NCBI GenBank assembly: GCA_933207985.1 | Contig: OW240913.1 | Location: 105,839,831-105,903,830, forward strand | Direction of reading: 5' to 3' | DNA: 64,000 nt | Source of the DNA: Pelobates cultripes | Lineage: Eukaryota; Chordata; Amphibia; Anura; Pelobatidae | In this document: positions 9,751 to 22,015 of the stretch, one piece after another | Layout of the letters: each line of letters begins with the position of its first letter | Numbering within the stretch: position 1 is the first letter of the stretch | Program-made: the position numbers and the translations under genes | The notes under the pieces: generated by a model | The model's database searches: none | The model's input: only the letters and a program-made list of their open reading frames with translations | Told to the model about the DNA's origin: nothing

Positions 9751-10227
9751 CTTAAAACTTGTAAGGGTTAATTACTTCCTTACACAAGACAAACTGTACA
9801 AAAACAGTGTATTTAAAACACTTAGGACCACTGCAGTGGATTTTTCACAGTCTTGTCTTCGTTATTCTAAACACAGATCAGGAGATCTGCCCTAGGAGGA
9901 TTCTAACTCAAATTATAAAACAAATGACAAGGCAAACAATAAAAATAACTTAAAACCCACAGATATATTCCACTATCTCAAGATTCCTTTCACAAGACAT
10001 AACACAACATCCACCTGAATATAACCATAGAAGCACAGAAGACAAGTTCTTTAGATCACACGTTTTTAAAATCCTTACCCACCCGGACAGGGGTCTCAAA
10101 AAGCACCAGAGAGTCAAAATCATTTATAGGTAGAAAAATAAAAGCTTTTTCTTACCCGCTGCAGCTGATTAACCGTCTGGGCTCCGAGCCAACCCTTCTG
10201 GGTCCGGATGAATTGGATTCGTCTGAT

Positions 10228-10245
10228 CCCGGGGTCACGGCACCA
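10228..10245 (-). other. tRNA-His primer-binding site
   Basis: The minus strand reads TGGTGCCGTGACCCCGG three bases after the LTR. TGGTGCCGTGAC is the complement of the tRNA-His 3' end, and the remaining bases drift from it. Confidence 0.75.
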
Positions 10246-10248
10246 AAT

Positions 10249-10635
10249 TGTTGTGGCTCCAAATAATGATCTTTGTTATATTCAGAGGAAGCCCAAATTA
10301 TTATTACAAGTGCACTTGGAGAAGCGAGAATTAGACACGAGACACCTGTTGGTATTCAAAATAAGCCTCTGCCATTTTATTAATTAGCTGGGTTTTATAC
10401 ATTAAAAAGTAAGTGCTTACGTGCAAATACTCTTAGAACAGTAATAGGAATGTAAGTACAGATAAGACATAGGGATGAACGTCATGTACTCATAACAAAT
10501 AAGTTCCAAGGTAAGAAAAAAAAAAAGATTAGAGAAGAGACATTTCAGGTGGGGGCTCTCTGCTACCAGAACTAGACATATATGGTCTTAAGTGTTGTGT
10601 TAAGTATCAAGCATTTCCTGAGTCCAAGTTAGCCA
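10249..10635 (-). repeat. Retroviral LTR, outer end uncertain
   Basis: The LTR 3' end is ..CCACAACA, three bases from the primer site. On the minus strand a TATAAAAC box lies at about 10394-10401, followed by AATAAA at about 10376-10381. That places R close to 10370 and U5 between there and 10249. The U3 start is not fixed; TGGCTAACTTGG (ending near 10635) is one possible TG start. No second LTR is present for comparison. Confidence 0.55.
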
Positions 10636-10689
10636 ATTTTAATATAGGATATCATTATATGACACCTATAAGCTTGAGCCTTGGAATTA

Positions 10690-11583
10690 AGATAAATTCT
10701 ATCACACCACTGCGCTGTAAGCACACTATTAGACGCTTCTATTTGACTCTCAGATATGAAGAGCAGGCCACACAATGTACTATTTAGCAGATTAGCACCC
10801 AGAAAACAAGAATGTTTACCACTGTGCTGTAAGCGCACTATTAGACACTTCTATTTGACTCTCAGATATGAAGTGCACACCCCAAAATTTACTATTTAGC
10901 AGATTAGCACCCAGAAAATAAGAATGTTTACAACTGCACTGTAAGCACACTATTAGACGCTTCTATTTGACTCTCAGATATGAAGTGCAACCCACTAAAA
11001 TACTATTTAGCAGTTTAGCACCCCAAAAATTGTAAGTTTTAAAACTACAATGTGACAGCAGTATTTGACGATTCTATTTGACTCTCAGATATGAAGTGCA
11101 CCCCACTAATGTACTACCCCACTAATCTACTATTTAGCACCCAAAAATTTAGATTTTTTAAAATTCTGATGTAACCGCTGTATTTGAAACTTCTATTTGA
11201 CTCTCAGATATGAAGTGCACCCGACCCCACTAATGTACTAGTTTGCAGAATTATTTCCTAAGCTGTCCCTATCAGAGGCAGCATCCTCTCCCTACACTAA
11301 TAAGACCGCATGTGCGTGCGGCGCTACGCAACTCCAGCTTATATATAGAGGCTGGGTCACATGCTGCACTGGCCAATCACAGTCATGCCATTGGTAGGCA
11401 TGGCTGTGATGGCTTCTAAGGGCACACGAGTCAAACTCTTGTTGATTGAACGCACCATTAAATCGACAAACACGAACTCCAAATCGAACATACAGTGATA
11501 TGTCCGTGTTCGGGTCCGGGGTCCAAACACCCTAATGTTCAGTACGAACCCAAACTTTTCAGTTTGGGTTAGCTCAACTCTAG
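10690..11583 (-). repeat. Dispersed repeat with five tandem units
   Basis: TCTATTTGACTCTCAGATAT recurs at about 10738, 10850, 10962, 11072 and 11192, giving units of 110-120 bp. Beyond them come a TATATATAGAGGC word (about 11340) and a segment ending GAACCCAAACTTTTCAGTTTGGGTT at 11550-11575, which is inverted relative to 51221-51480. I recall this unit plus tail as an anuran dispersed repeat. Its class is unknown to me. Confidence 0.7.
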
Positions 11584-11705
11584 ATAGTATAAACTGGGCA
11601 TATATGACTGCTATGCTGCAAATGTTTGGGCTACCTCCAAGATTCCTGAAGGAAATTACCAATCACAAGCAATATCTATCAGAGCTGCCCATAGTCCCCT
11701 CTAAT
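11584..11705 (+). pseudogene. L1-like RT fragment
   Basis: Translation gives DSINWAYMTAMLQMFGLPP, corresponding to the DRLNWSYMEATLLAFGFSP segment of the L1 copy at 60150-60210. It is a fragment of about 40 codons abutting the preceding repeat. Confidence 0.6.
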
Positions 11706-12750
11706 TGTTATCTTGACCCTTGAATCTCATGGACCTGCTGGAGGACTATGTCCAGGTATATTACTAGAAGAAGAATCTAGGAAATACCAAAGCACTGCCA
11801 GTAGGGTCCAAGCAGACAGTTCAGTCAAATACATGTTTGATTGGGGAGATAATTTGATTAACTATTTGCAATTCAAGTTAACAAAACCTTATTGCACCAC
11901 AAAAAAACCAAAAAATACACCACAAACTATTGACGCTAACAGAGAACACTCTAAAGCAAAATGCCAACAGTTTACTCACACAGACACAGGTTTCCAGAAA
12001 AATTGTAAAACAAAAGCACTTTAAATAATAATAAAGCAAAATACAAAAATCAAACAATTTCCAGTGCATGTAATATTTTATTTAGTAATTCAAATCATAC
12101 ATGGTTAAGGATGAAGGCACTTGTCCATCTTCTGAACCAAAATCAAATGTGAGCTATTAGTTTGTTTGACTGTAATTGAAGTGCCCCTGTACATATAATT
12201 TATAATTTGTTAAATAACAGAAAGGAATTGAATTGAATTTAATATCCTATATGTATACATAATACAACATCACTTGTGAATACAGTTTAAAAATTTGAAA
12301 AAAATGTAAAGAAAAACATTTTTATTGGCTTATGATAATTTTTACACATCCAGGCAAATAATTAAAAATAATTGAAAATAGATTCATATATTGATTGGTA
12401 AATGCTTAACATATTTAGGATCTAAATTAGGTTATGTTAGTTAATGCTAACCTTATACCAACCCTTACACTAACTCAATGCGTACACTTACTAAAATTGC
12501 AAGCCTACCCAAATCTTACCCTAAGTGTAACACTGTCCCTAACCTTAGAAAAGCATCAACCTAAACCCAGCATTAACCCTATCTTACGCTAACCCCAGCC
12601 CTACACTAACCCGTTTTCATAACTACTCTGAGATTTATGCTGGTCAACTGGCAAAGCCCAGTACTGGTCACAATTGATTGGGGACAGGCTGGGAGACCTT
12701 GCTGGGGTCTATTTAGGACTAGAATAAGCCTAAAATTCATAAATCAATGT
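11706..12750. other. Unassigned AT-rich stretch, CTAACC-like words
   Basis: No gene is seen. Between 12435 and 12615 there are many irregular CTAACC/TACCCTAA words, resembling the arm of the fold-back repeat at 5947-6349. Confidence 0.4.
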
Positions 12751-12756
12751 ATTTAA

Positions 12757-13180
12757 AAGGCTCAATGCAGAACTGATTCCAAGCACTGCATAAAGCTCAT
12801 CGGTCAGTCTGGAGCCACTAGAAATGGCCCTAGCTGACCAGCAGGATGCCTCGTTAAATAGCTGCTTGCAAAACTGACTTCTGGTGCTGCAAGCAGCTCA
12901 TCAAAAAGCCTGGTGCCATTAAACATGGCCCCAACAGACTCAGAGAAAACCCAGATATCTTATGATACCTGGGTTTAGTGGTGTGAGCAGGAATTGTATT
13001 ATTTTAATTTTTTAATAGGGATTTAAATGCCTATTTAAAGTGAAGCTTACAGTGCTGACTTCCAGTGCTGACTAAAAATTCTGGGATTACTAAAAAATGT
13101 ACCTAACAGACAGAGGGAAACACACGTATCCATTGATACCAGGGAATTCCTGGTGTGAGCAGGTTTTAACTCTGCTCACA
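12757..13180. repeat. Three diverged tandem units
   Basis: Segments beginning near 12760, 12870 and 13035 share a common order: a GAACTGA/AACTGACTTC word, CTGCAAGCAG or similar, an ACTAGAAATGGCCC / TAAACATGGCCC word, and GATACCTGGGTT / GATACCAGGGAA followed by GGTGTGAGCAGG. They look like an old tandem repeat or hairpin MITE. Confidence 0.45.
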
Positions 13181-13839
13181 CCAAGTCTTCATGGCATTCC
13201 ATGTCGTAATACAAGCATTTAAAGCGGCACTGTCATGCCGAACTTACCTTTCCTCAATCTCTTCCTCTCCTCCCCCTCTCTCGGGATCTCTTCTTCTTTT
13301 CTTCCTGTCTTCTTTAGTTTTCTTTAAAATCATAAGACAAAGTAGGGACTCTTTGCCTTATGGAGGATTCCTCCGCTTGACCAGCTCTGACCAGCGGAGG
13401 AGCAAAGTGTGCTTCATTTCTGCTGGCCAGAGCAATTTTCCCATGATCCTTACCTTTCCTCTGTGTTCCCGCGATGCTTCCTGTCACTTTACATGAAACT
13501 GCCGAATTGCGTTCTAACTGAACGAGAACTGTATGTTTGTTTCTTTTAGAACTCAATTTGGCATTTTGTTCGGATCGCAATTTCATTCGAATGAATTAAA
13601 CTCCGATCCTATTCATTGTTGCAGCTGCATCTTGCAGCCGCTTAGTAGATAACTCCCTAATTCCCACGGTATCAGGGCGTTATCTACTAAAAGGCTGAAA
13701 GACCTAATTTGGTCTTTCAGACAACTTTACTAATACTAAGTAAAGGTTACTTAGTATTAGTAAATAATATACTCCTACTCTCTATACCGCGAGAAGGGGC
13801 ATGTCTGGTAAACAGTGAGCAGCCTGTGGCTGCTCACTG

Positions 13840-14340
13840 TAAAAAAAACAAAAAAAACTATTGGCTCCCACCCCTAAATGACGGGTGGGGGCCCTAAAGT
13901 AAAATAAGGGGGAGACCTAATGTCCCCCCTGGCCCCCACCCCTGCGTGGTGGGTGGGGGTCATAATGATAATGGGGGGACCTACTGCCCCCCCCAGCCCC
14001 CACCCCTGGGCAGCGGGTGGGGGCCATATTGATAATGAGGAGGGGGACCTACTGTCCTCCCCCCCCAGCCCCCACCCCTAAGCGGTGGGTGGGGGACATA
14101 ATGATAATGGGGGGGACCTACTGCCCCCCCCGGCCCCCACCCCTGAGTGGCGGGTGGGGGCCATAATGATAATGAGGGGGGACCTACTACCCCCCCGGCC
14201 CCCACCCCTGGGCGGCGGGAGGGGGCCAAATGATAATGGGGGGCCTACTGTCCACCCCCCTGCGGCCCCCACCCCTGGGCGGCGGGTGGGGGCCATAAGG
14301 ATAATGAGGGGGGGGACCTACTGTCACCCCACAAGGTGAC
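13840..14340. repeat. G/C minisatellite of about 66-75 bp units
   Basis: About seven units follow the pattern GGCCCCCACCCCTG..GGCGGGTGGGGGCC + ATAATGATAATGAGGGGGG + ACCTACTGTCCCCCC. Within each unit GGCCCCCACCC pairs with GGGTGGGGGCC, so every unit can form a hairpin. The strand asymmetry (C-runs against G-runs) also suggests G-quadruplex potential. Confidence 0.85.
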
Positions 14341-14741
14341 TAGGGGTCCCCAAGCCCCTAGTCACCCACCCAAATAAAAAGTCTCTACCTATCCCCCTCA
14401 CCCTAAAATATAGTGAGGGGGGAATAAAATAACTAACCTGTAAAATAAAATTAAACTTACCATTTGACGCCTTCTTTTTTCTCAAATCTTCATTTTTCAG
14501 CCCCAAAAAAGGCCAAATAAAAAACCATCATAACCGTCGAATTTAAAATAAAATAAAAATCCTGAGTGCAAAAAAAAAAAAACCAGACGAAAAAGAAAAA
14601 ACCCGAGCGCAAAAAAACATCTTCACCCATGGAGGGCTCCGCGCAGACTGAGCTCCGCAGGGCGGGGGAAGACTTATAAAGCCTTCCCCCGCCCTGAAAT
14701 TAGGCTAAGAACACTCTGATTGGTGGGTTTAAGCCAATTAG

Positions 14742-14930
14742 AGTGCTCTTTGTCATTTTACACAGCGTGGGAAAATTCAAAAGAATTTTCCCACGCTGTG
14801 TAAAATGACACAGAGCACTGTGATTGGATGGCTTGAAATCCATCCAATCACAGTGCTCTGTGTCATTTTACACAGCGTGGGAAAATTCAAAAGAACTTTC
14901 CCACTCTGTGTAAAATGACACAGAGCACGG
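14742..14930. repeat. Three consecutive long hairpins
   Basis: 14751-14810 is a perfect palindrome with 28-bp arms and an AAAA loop. 14811-14860 has perfect 21-bp arms and an 8-base loop. 14861-14920 repeats the first hairpin with two arm mismatches. All three are contiguous. Confidence 0.9.
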
Positions 14931-15069
14931 TGATTGGATGGATTTACAACATCAGCTAACAGACCAATCAGCTAACCTATGATATCATCCAGTGAGGCAC
15001 CAGTGGAGAAATCACTCAGTGCTGCCACCCCTTGAACTGAATGAGCACTGAAGGAATAGTCAATACCAC

Positions 15070-16368
15070 TGTGGCAAAAGTAACCCCGCCACTGGCTTTT
15101 GAATGAGCCTGTTTGCCAGCCTCCCGCTGTGACTATAGCCCCTGTAATTGACTTTGGTTAAAGATACTGTTTGTGCCTTTATTTTACTATGTATGGCTAT
15201 ACTTCAAACTCCCGAAGCGGTTCGTAGCGGCATTTCAAATTCCCGAACAACCACACGAACCAGAGACCACCCTGGAGCTTGTTAACACCTATTAACAGCT
15301 TGGAACGTTTCTCACCTCAGTGTTCTAATTGTTCGCCAGGGTGGCCGCAATTCCTATGGAGGTGGCGGCCATCTTGTTCGCATGAACGAAGGCAGCAGTG
15401 TTCGGGTATGAATCTCATGGAACTGAAATCGGACACAGAAACTCCTGAACACCGCTGGACTTCCACCATTGCCTGCGTTTGTTTCTATACAACTTAAAAG
15501 GGGACTATTCAGTGAAATAATTCGTCTGGATGAGGGGAACAAGCTCCAAGGTAAGACTATTTACTCTGTTTGGTAGTTTGTTCGTTTTCAAACTACCGAA
15601 CTAGACCTGATTCTCTGGAACTGTTTTGGGCATTGGACAATACCTGCGGTCAGTCAAATAAATGACTTCCATAGAATTCCTGAGCCACTAAATTGATCTG
15701 GGAGATTTTGGGATATGTAGTTCACCCTGATCAGGGCTATCAGGGGATGTAACATTTGTGGGGATTTTATGTGTTTTAGGGTATTTTGGGGGTTTTATAG
15801 AAACATGTGTTTTTTCTACCTGGAGATAATTGAGTTAATACAGTATCTGACTCAATTATCTCCCAGGCAGAGGGGAGAGATTGTGTGGTGTGTGTAGGAG
15901 TGTCATGCCTTGTAACCTTATTGTTATTGGTCTGTGATTTTGTAAATCAGTCTACCATCAGGTCCATGTGGGCATAACCCTTGCATGGGGATTGTCATAT
16001 AAGGCCAAGTGTGGCACCATTAAAATCAGTTCCTCTTCACCCTCAACATAGATCCTCGTCTCATGTGTGGAGGGGACAGCGATATTCACTTTGGGGTTTG
16101 CTATATTCATTATACTCCCCTGGGTTCTAATCACTAGCTCTTATAAGAGCTGTTCCTGCTATACTATGTGGAGTAGGAGAGGTTCACCCACTGGAAGCTG
16201 GGTCTTGGGTCCAAGGTGGGAGGAGGACGGTGAGACCCCAGCAAAGCTGCGGTGGCTAAGGGGCTACAGTGCTTATGGTGTCTGGTGGAGTGCTATGAGT
16301 CCTCGGTGAGCACTAGGAGTATCAATTGACAGGGGGGAACCGGTCGGGGTAGCAGGCGGTCCGTCACA
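15070..16368 (+). mobile_element. Solo LTR A (Ty3/gypsy-type), TSD ACCAC
   Basis: TGTGGCAAAAGTAACC ... GTCCGTCACA is flanked by a perfect ACCAC duplication (15065-15069 and 16369-16373). A CATATAAGG box (about 15998) and ATTAAA (about 16018) mark the promoter and R region. No internal domain is present, so this is a solo LTR left by LTR-LTR recombination. It shares its start (CGCCACTGG, CAGCCTCCCGCTGTGACTATAGCCCC) with the LTRs at 31176 and 52895. Confidence 0.92.
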
Positions 16369-16373
16369 ACCAC

Positions 16374-16876
16374 TAATACTTGTAAGCCAATAAATCAGAG
16401 CACTCAGACAGGAAAGAGTTACTACTCTAGAGAGTAGCCCATGAACCTGTTCATGCCATTCTTTTTTTTCATATTTATTTGTGTTGTAGCTTCATGCTAA
16501 AATCATTAAAAACAAAACAAAAAACCTTTAGTCTTTAGTCTTTGTTCAATATCTAATAATGGCAAAGCAAAATAAGATTTTTTGAAAACTTTGAAAATGT
16601 ATAAAATGAATAGCTAAAATATCATATTGGCATGAATAATTCAGACTCTTTGCTATGACAAATTTAACTCATATACATTCCATTTCTCTTATTTCTACAC
16701 TTTGATTCGAGTCCACTTGTGGCAAATACTATTGATTAGACAGGACTAAAGGTACACACCTGTTTATCCAAAATGACTCATCTTAGCATTACCTGCCTAG
16801 ATAGATGATAGAATAGATAGATAGATAGATAGATAGATAAAGAGATAGATAAAAAGATAGCTAGATAGATAGATAG

Positions 16877-16943
<67 letters not shown>

Positions 16944-18535
16944 ATGACATATAGTTGGATATAATGGACAGTTCCAAAATTCTGTTTTTTTTGTTTGTTT
17001 GTTTGATTTTATATAATTGATATGTTATGGTTCCATAACAGAGTTCATCCTTTTAAAAGCTTTGAGCTGAGTATCTATTTTTACAATCTGTGATTCCTTT
17101 TTGTTTCTGGACTTTAATCGGGTCTGGCTTTTAAGAGTTTTATTTTTTTATTTTAATGGATGCTATTTCCATGTACAGAACATAAGCACTTGTTGACATT
17201 TATTAATGTAAGTATAAAAGTCATTACTTTGCCAGTTTTTTCAGAGTAAGGGTATGAATGAAACCTCATTGCCTTCATAAATTTAACATAATAAGACATG
17301 AACACGTTTGCCTCTGTCAAATCTTTAATGAGCTCAAAAAGTATTCTTATACTTAGAAAACAAATTGTTCTTGTGTTTAACACAATCAACATTAATTTAA
17401 GGATGTGTAGGCAAAACTTTTAAATATCTAAAGGACATAGATCTTGTGAAATTAAACGACTTCGGGGATGGTTTAACACTTGTGCAGGAGACTTAAACAT
17501 CTTTCTAGCAACACACTTACACTTTCTAACACTTACCTCAACTCAAGAAAAAAATACAATTAGGAACATCAATGTTAAAGAACTATTGAGTTGTGGCTTG
17601 TTGTTTAATCAAAAAAACTTGATCTTTCTTTTAGGCTGTGATCACTTCCTAAGCAGCAGGCGAAAGCAGTCACAGTGCTGTCAGATTACCTTTGCTAAAT
17701 GTCATGAGGTATAACCCCAACATGCCGAGTCTAGCTTAGCAGTAATAAATTATTACTTATAAATAAATACATTACTAGGCCTTAGAGTGGCTGGACATAA
17801 TTATAATAGAGAGGAAACATGGTCAAATGCAAGCATAGGTCAGGATCACAGAGAGACAGCGAAAACGATTACTAGCCGAAGTCAGGTACATAGTATATCA
17901 ATTAACATGTAAACGAGACACGGAAGATTCACAGAGAAACATATGGTTAAGAACAAAGCCAAGGTCAATACCAGAAATATCATAATGTATCAAGGAGTGT
18001 ACTATAGAGTACTAGAAACAGGAACCACGATATGGCACATAAAATAGAGCAAGAGGAATACCATTATATGTTTATTGATTGGACCCCAAAGCGTGCATGA
18101 ATGAGGACACTGAATTGATGTGGACCAATTAAGCCAGAAGTGACATGATACCCTCTTTTAAGAACATGCTCCAAACATGAGCAGAATTATTATTTTTTCT
18201 AGAATTTGGGACCCACAATCAGAGGTCCCGATAGGTATGGGCCATGCAATTGACTATTACATTTGGAGGCTCCTGGCTGGGTGAGTTACACTTAAGACAC
18301 ATGCTCTCATCAATAGCTTCCATTCCATTATGTTGCTGGTTAAGAAATAGTTGGTGCTGCAGATGAGTCTCTAAATAAGTTTGTTTTATTTATGCCTGGG
18401 CCTCTACATTACTCTCCCATTTTCCATGACAAGTAATGGTCTTCCTGGTAATTTTTCCTTAACCTCATAATTTTTTGCTTTAAAAAAAAAGGGTTAAGTA
18501 TCTAAAGCATAGAATAAACAATGTGACATTTGATT
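16374..18535. other. Unassigned AT-rich stretch with GATA repeat
   Basis: No gene or recognised element is seen apart from the microsatellite. Small inverted words occur, but no termini are found. Confidence 0.45.
16799..16942. repeat. (GATA)n microsatellite
   Basis: About 140 bases of AGAT/GATA repeats with a few interruptions near 16838-16862. Confidence 0.95.
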
Positions 18536-18543
18536 GTATAGAC

Positions 18544-19575
18544 CAGGGGTAGTCGGGGTAGATTTCAGATGGGCAGTGGTGGGCCTCGATGGCTGTGGAC
18601 CAAGGCCGGCAGGGGAAATCCTTTCATCTCCCCTGCCGGCACATGCAGTGCCAGCCTTGCTGTAAGCTCTCTTAGGCAGGTGAGGAGATCCAAGATATTC
18701 CTCACCGGCCCGCTGGCACCTAGATCCAGCAGAGGGAGGGAAGGGCCTGGGAGGTTCAGTGTTCCTCCCGTGAGCAGGCTGGTTGGAGCGTTGTTGCACA
18801 TTACCATGGCAGCGCTCCAATAAATTGCTGTGCTAGCAGGAGGAAAGGAGAGTTAGTCAGCAGCCGGTGAAGCTGCAGGCTAAAGTCAACATGCCACCAC
18901 TGGACTACCAGGGCTTGCAGCATTATGTCCCCACTCCCTGGTTAAAGATAAGAAGAAAGGAGGGGAAGAAATTAAGATTTTCACAGCTCACCCATCTCAC
19001 CTCACAGCATGGACCCTATGCATCACAAACACAAACACACACTACACTTATCACACACAGCACCCTTCATATACACACAGCAACACACAGCAACACACAC
19101 ATCACACACACGCACAGCACCTCTCACACACACACAGCACCCATCACACACACACAGCACCCCTCACACAAACACAACACCCTTCACACACACACTGCAC
19201 CCTTCACACACACACACACACAGCACCCCTAACCCACACACTGCACCCCTAACACACACACTGCACCCCTTACACACACAGCACCCTTCACACACACACT
19301 GCACCCTCCACACACACTGCCCCCTCACACACACTGCACCTTTTACACACACACATAGCACCTCACAGACACACATAGAAAAAAAGTAGAATAGAAAATA
19401 GAAAAAAAGAAAAAAAAGATACATTTATGTACATATTTTAAAAAAACCTTAAAAAAGAAACAAATAGAAACACAATTGGAATTAGTTATGGTGGTACTGG
19501 TGGGTGGTAAAGAAATTTTACCATCAGCAAAGATACAAAAGTGCGTGGTAGGTATTAAAAGGTTGACTACCCCTG
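18544..19575. mobile_element. hAT-type non-autonomous transposon, 8-bp TSD
   Basis: The inverted ends CAGGGGTAGTC / GACTACCCCTG are flanked by a perfect 8-bp duplication GTATAGAC (18536-18543 and 19576-19583). The end sequence and duplication length are characteristic of hAT elements. The 1032-bp interior has a GC-rich left part, a CA/CAC minisatellite (about 19020-19375) and an A-rich right part. No transposase ORF is present. Confidence 0.9.
19020..19375. repeat. CA-rich minisatellite
   Basis: Units of the type CACACACAGCACCCCT repeat about 20 times inside the hAT element. Open frames across it are artefacts of the repeat. Confidence 0.9.
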
Positions 19576-19583
19576 GTATAGAC

Positions 19584-20630
19584 CAGTCCATTGTAGGGGT
19601 TTGTAAACAGCTTAAAATTGCATGAAACGGTGAGCATCCAGCACAAGCTAAGGGAGGGAAGGGCCTGTGTGTGTAGTTGTTAATGTTTATCTCAAAGAAT
19701 GCAATTCTGGGAAGAATCTAGGAAGAGAACTATTGAGAACATCAACAAAGCATGGACAAGACCTTTTCTCAAAGCAACTTTACTAGTGTTATTACTGACA
19801 GCATAAACAAAGGCAGCTTTCCAATGAGAGTGGTAAAAGCCATCCAGCTATCATATACTAAAGGGTACTTAACATATCATCTGCTTCATGGGATTTTCTC
19901 AGTGTGTGTAAAGTGCAAGAAAATGAATCTTTCTGCTGACCTTTACTGCCACAGAGTGCTGTTCTGAATTTAGCACTTGAATTGGCAGAATAGACCTGCA
20001 TAGTTCCTCCTGCTGGAAAATACCTTAGTAGTAATACCTTAGCCGTGGCTGACATATATTCTGAAATGCACATCCTAGGAGTTTCTGAATCAAATTTTCC
20101 CATACATTAATTATTTGTCTGAGCATCTATTTTAGTAAAGTATTAGAAACCTGAAACAAGAAAAACATGTGCAATGCTTGCCACTTATTCTTTAATACAT
20201 TTGTTTTCATTAAAAATTTTACAACAACCACCATTCTACGATCACGCAGCTATTATGGATAATTTTCAAATAACTCAGCACTATGTTAATAATTATGATG
20301 CACATTCTATTTTGCAGTGAATGGGATACCAGTCATGATTATGGGAGAGTTGGTAATTTTGATCTCAATAAACATGACTTCAAGATAATTGAGTATTTAC
20401 TTATGTTTTATTATCATCACTGCAATGGTCAAATGTATCAAAAAAAATTGGTGTTGATGGAAAAAAAATAGTACCACATCAGAAAACTGAGACATCTATA
20501 ACACAATCAACATTAAGCAAGCTTGTTTGGCATCATTTAAAAGTCTTGATCATGCTTCTCGTACATTTGGCCTCTTAGTGTTTTTCAGATTTAGATTTTA
20601 TTCAGATTTTATTTTGGTTCTTGTTCAATA
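19584..20630. other. Unassigned stretch
   Basis: Low-GC sequence without a recognised element or convincing gene. Confidence 0.4.
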
Positions 20631-20631
20631 T

Positions 20632-20633
20632 TA

Positions 20634-20665
<32 letters not shown>

Positions 20666-22015
20666 GTTATTGTTATAGCACCAGTTTATTTAGCAGCGCT
20701 TTACAATAAGAGGGTAATTTACCAAATGAGACAATAACAAAATGTAACAGGAACAATAGGTAGTTGAGGGCCCTGCTCAAATGAGCTTACAATCTAGAGG
20801 GGATGGGGTATAAAAACACAATAGGATGGGTATTGAGGGAAAAAGCAAATAGGCATGGTGGGGAAGTAGCAGAACTGGAGGTGAGAGTGGAGTGTGGCCC
20901 TTTAGGAGAGAACAAGAGGAAGGTTTGAGGGATAGAAGTTACTCTTGGAGGCCTTAAGTAATCCTGAAAAGATGGGTTTTGAGGGACTTCTTCAAGGATT
21001 GAAGACTAGGGGTAAATTTGCAGTAAGGGTGCGAGCAGCAGGCAGGAGAAGGTCACCAGTAGAGCGGAGACCAAGAGGGGGCATACCTATGAATCTGTGA
21101 AGAAATGTAAGAGGGGCTAGAGTTGGTTAGGGCTTTATGGGTAAGGGTTAGTGTTTTAAATTGACACCTATAGGGTACAGGAAGCCAGTGTAAGGATTGA
21201 AAGAGGGGTGATGTGTGAGAGGAACAACAAGAGAGAAAGATCAGCCTGGCAGCAGCATTCATCACAGATTGTAGGGGGGCAGTACGGCTTCTGTACTGCC
21301 CCCCTACAATTACAGTAAGGAGGGAATTACAGTAATCCTTGCAACAGATTACTAGAGCATGAACAAGCTCCTTGACAGTATTTTGCGTAAGAAAGGGGCA
21401 TATGTGGGCAATGTTTTTAAGCTGGAATTGACACGTTTTAGCAACAGACTGGACATGAGGTGCAAAGGTGAGGCCAGGATCAAAAATGACACCAAGACAG
21501 CGAGTTTGAAAGGATGGGGTGAGACAGCTACTGTCCACCTGCAGGGAAAGTGATGAAGGAGGATCAGGGTTATAAGAAAAAATAAAAAAAACCTCAGTTT
21601 TAGAGAGATTGAGTTTCAGAAAGCAGGAGGACATCCAATCAGAGATAGAAGAGAGGCAATTGGTGACACACTGTAGGACAGCAGGGGAGAGGTCGGTGGA
21701 GGAGAGGTATATCTGGGTGTCATCGGCGTACAGGTGGTAGCGGAATCCATATGAATTAATGAGTTTGCCAAGAGAGACAGTATAGAGAGAGAACAAAAGG
21801 GGACCAAGAACTGAACCTTGAGGGAGGGCGATGAGAGGAGGTGTCAATGAAAAAAGAGACACTGAAGGAGCGTTGGGAGAGATAGGGAGGAGAACCATGA
21901 GAAGGCTGTGTCACAGAGACCAAGAGATTGAAGAGTTAGAAGAAGGAAGCCATGATCAACAGTGTCAAAGGCAGCAGAGAGGTCAAGAAGAATTAGTGTG
22001 GCGTAGTGGCCTCCA
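20632..22015 (-). mobile_element. L2-like LINE, 5'-truncated
   Basis: The minus strand encodes RT motifs [21 protein letters not shown] and [10 protein letters not shown], then [26 protein letters not shown] and LHWLPV. This order is typical of the L2/CR1-type RT. The last 281 codons (21898-21053) are open. Upstream, around 21840-22005, it needs a frame change. The 3' tail ends in ATT/AAT triplets at 20635-20668, as does the copy ending at 30845. Confidence 0.85.

Larger units (their letters stand above)
8980..10635 (-). mobile_element. Endogenous retrovirus, 5' part only
   Basis: In minus-strand order it shows an LTR (10249 to about 10635), a tRNA-His-type primer site, a leader of about 480 bases and a broken gag. 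Everything after the capsid region is gone at the junction with the MITE at 8979. The leader and the first gag codons are shared with the scrap at 57330-57950. The tRNA-His primer is used by some epsilon- and gammaretroviruses and their endogenous relatives. An epsilon-like identity is an inference. Confidence 0.75.
13223..15069. mobile_element. Hairpin-chain element (TTAA-flanked at left)
   Basis: It starts after TTAA (13219-13222) with AGCGGCACTGTCATGCC, close to the end of the MITE at 37239 (AGTGGCACTGTCACTCC). The interior is a string of perfect or near-perfect hairpins: 13644-13689, 13695-13720, 13726-13764 (18-bp arms), 13812-13840, the G/C minisatellite units, and 14751-14810, 14811-14860, 14861-14920. 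No ORF is convincing. The right terminus is not identified; a solo LTR sits at 15070. Related G/C units occur at 51480-51610 and 54166-54860. Confidence 0.6.

Noticed and set aside
10690..11250. CRISPR-like array
   Set aside because: The whole 110-120 bp unit repeats, there are no unique spacers of constant length, and the genome is eukaryotic.
13840..14340. Proline/glycine-rich protein-coding repeat
   Set aside because: Open frames occur on both strands because of the G/C minisatellite. There is no conserved start or flanking domain.
18867..19389. His/Thr-rich open frames
   Set aside because: They are translations of a CA-rich minisatellite.
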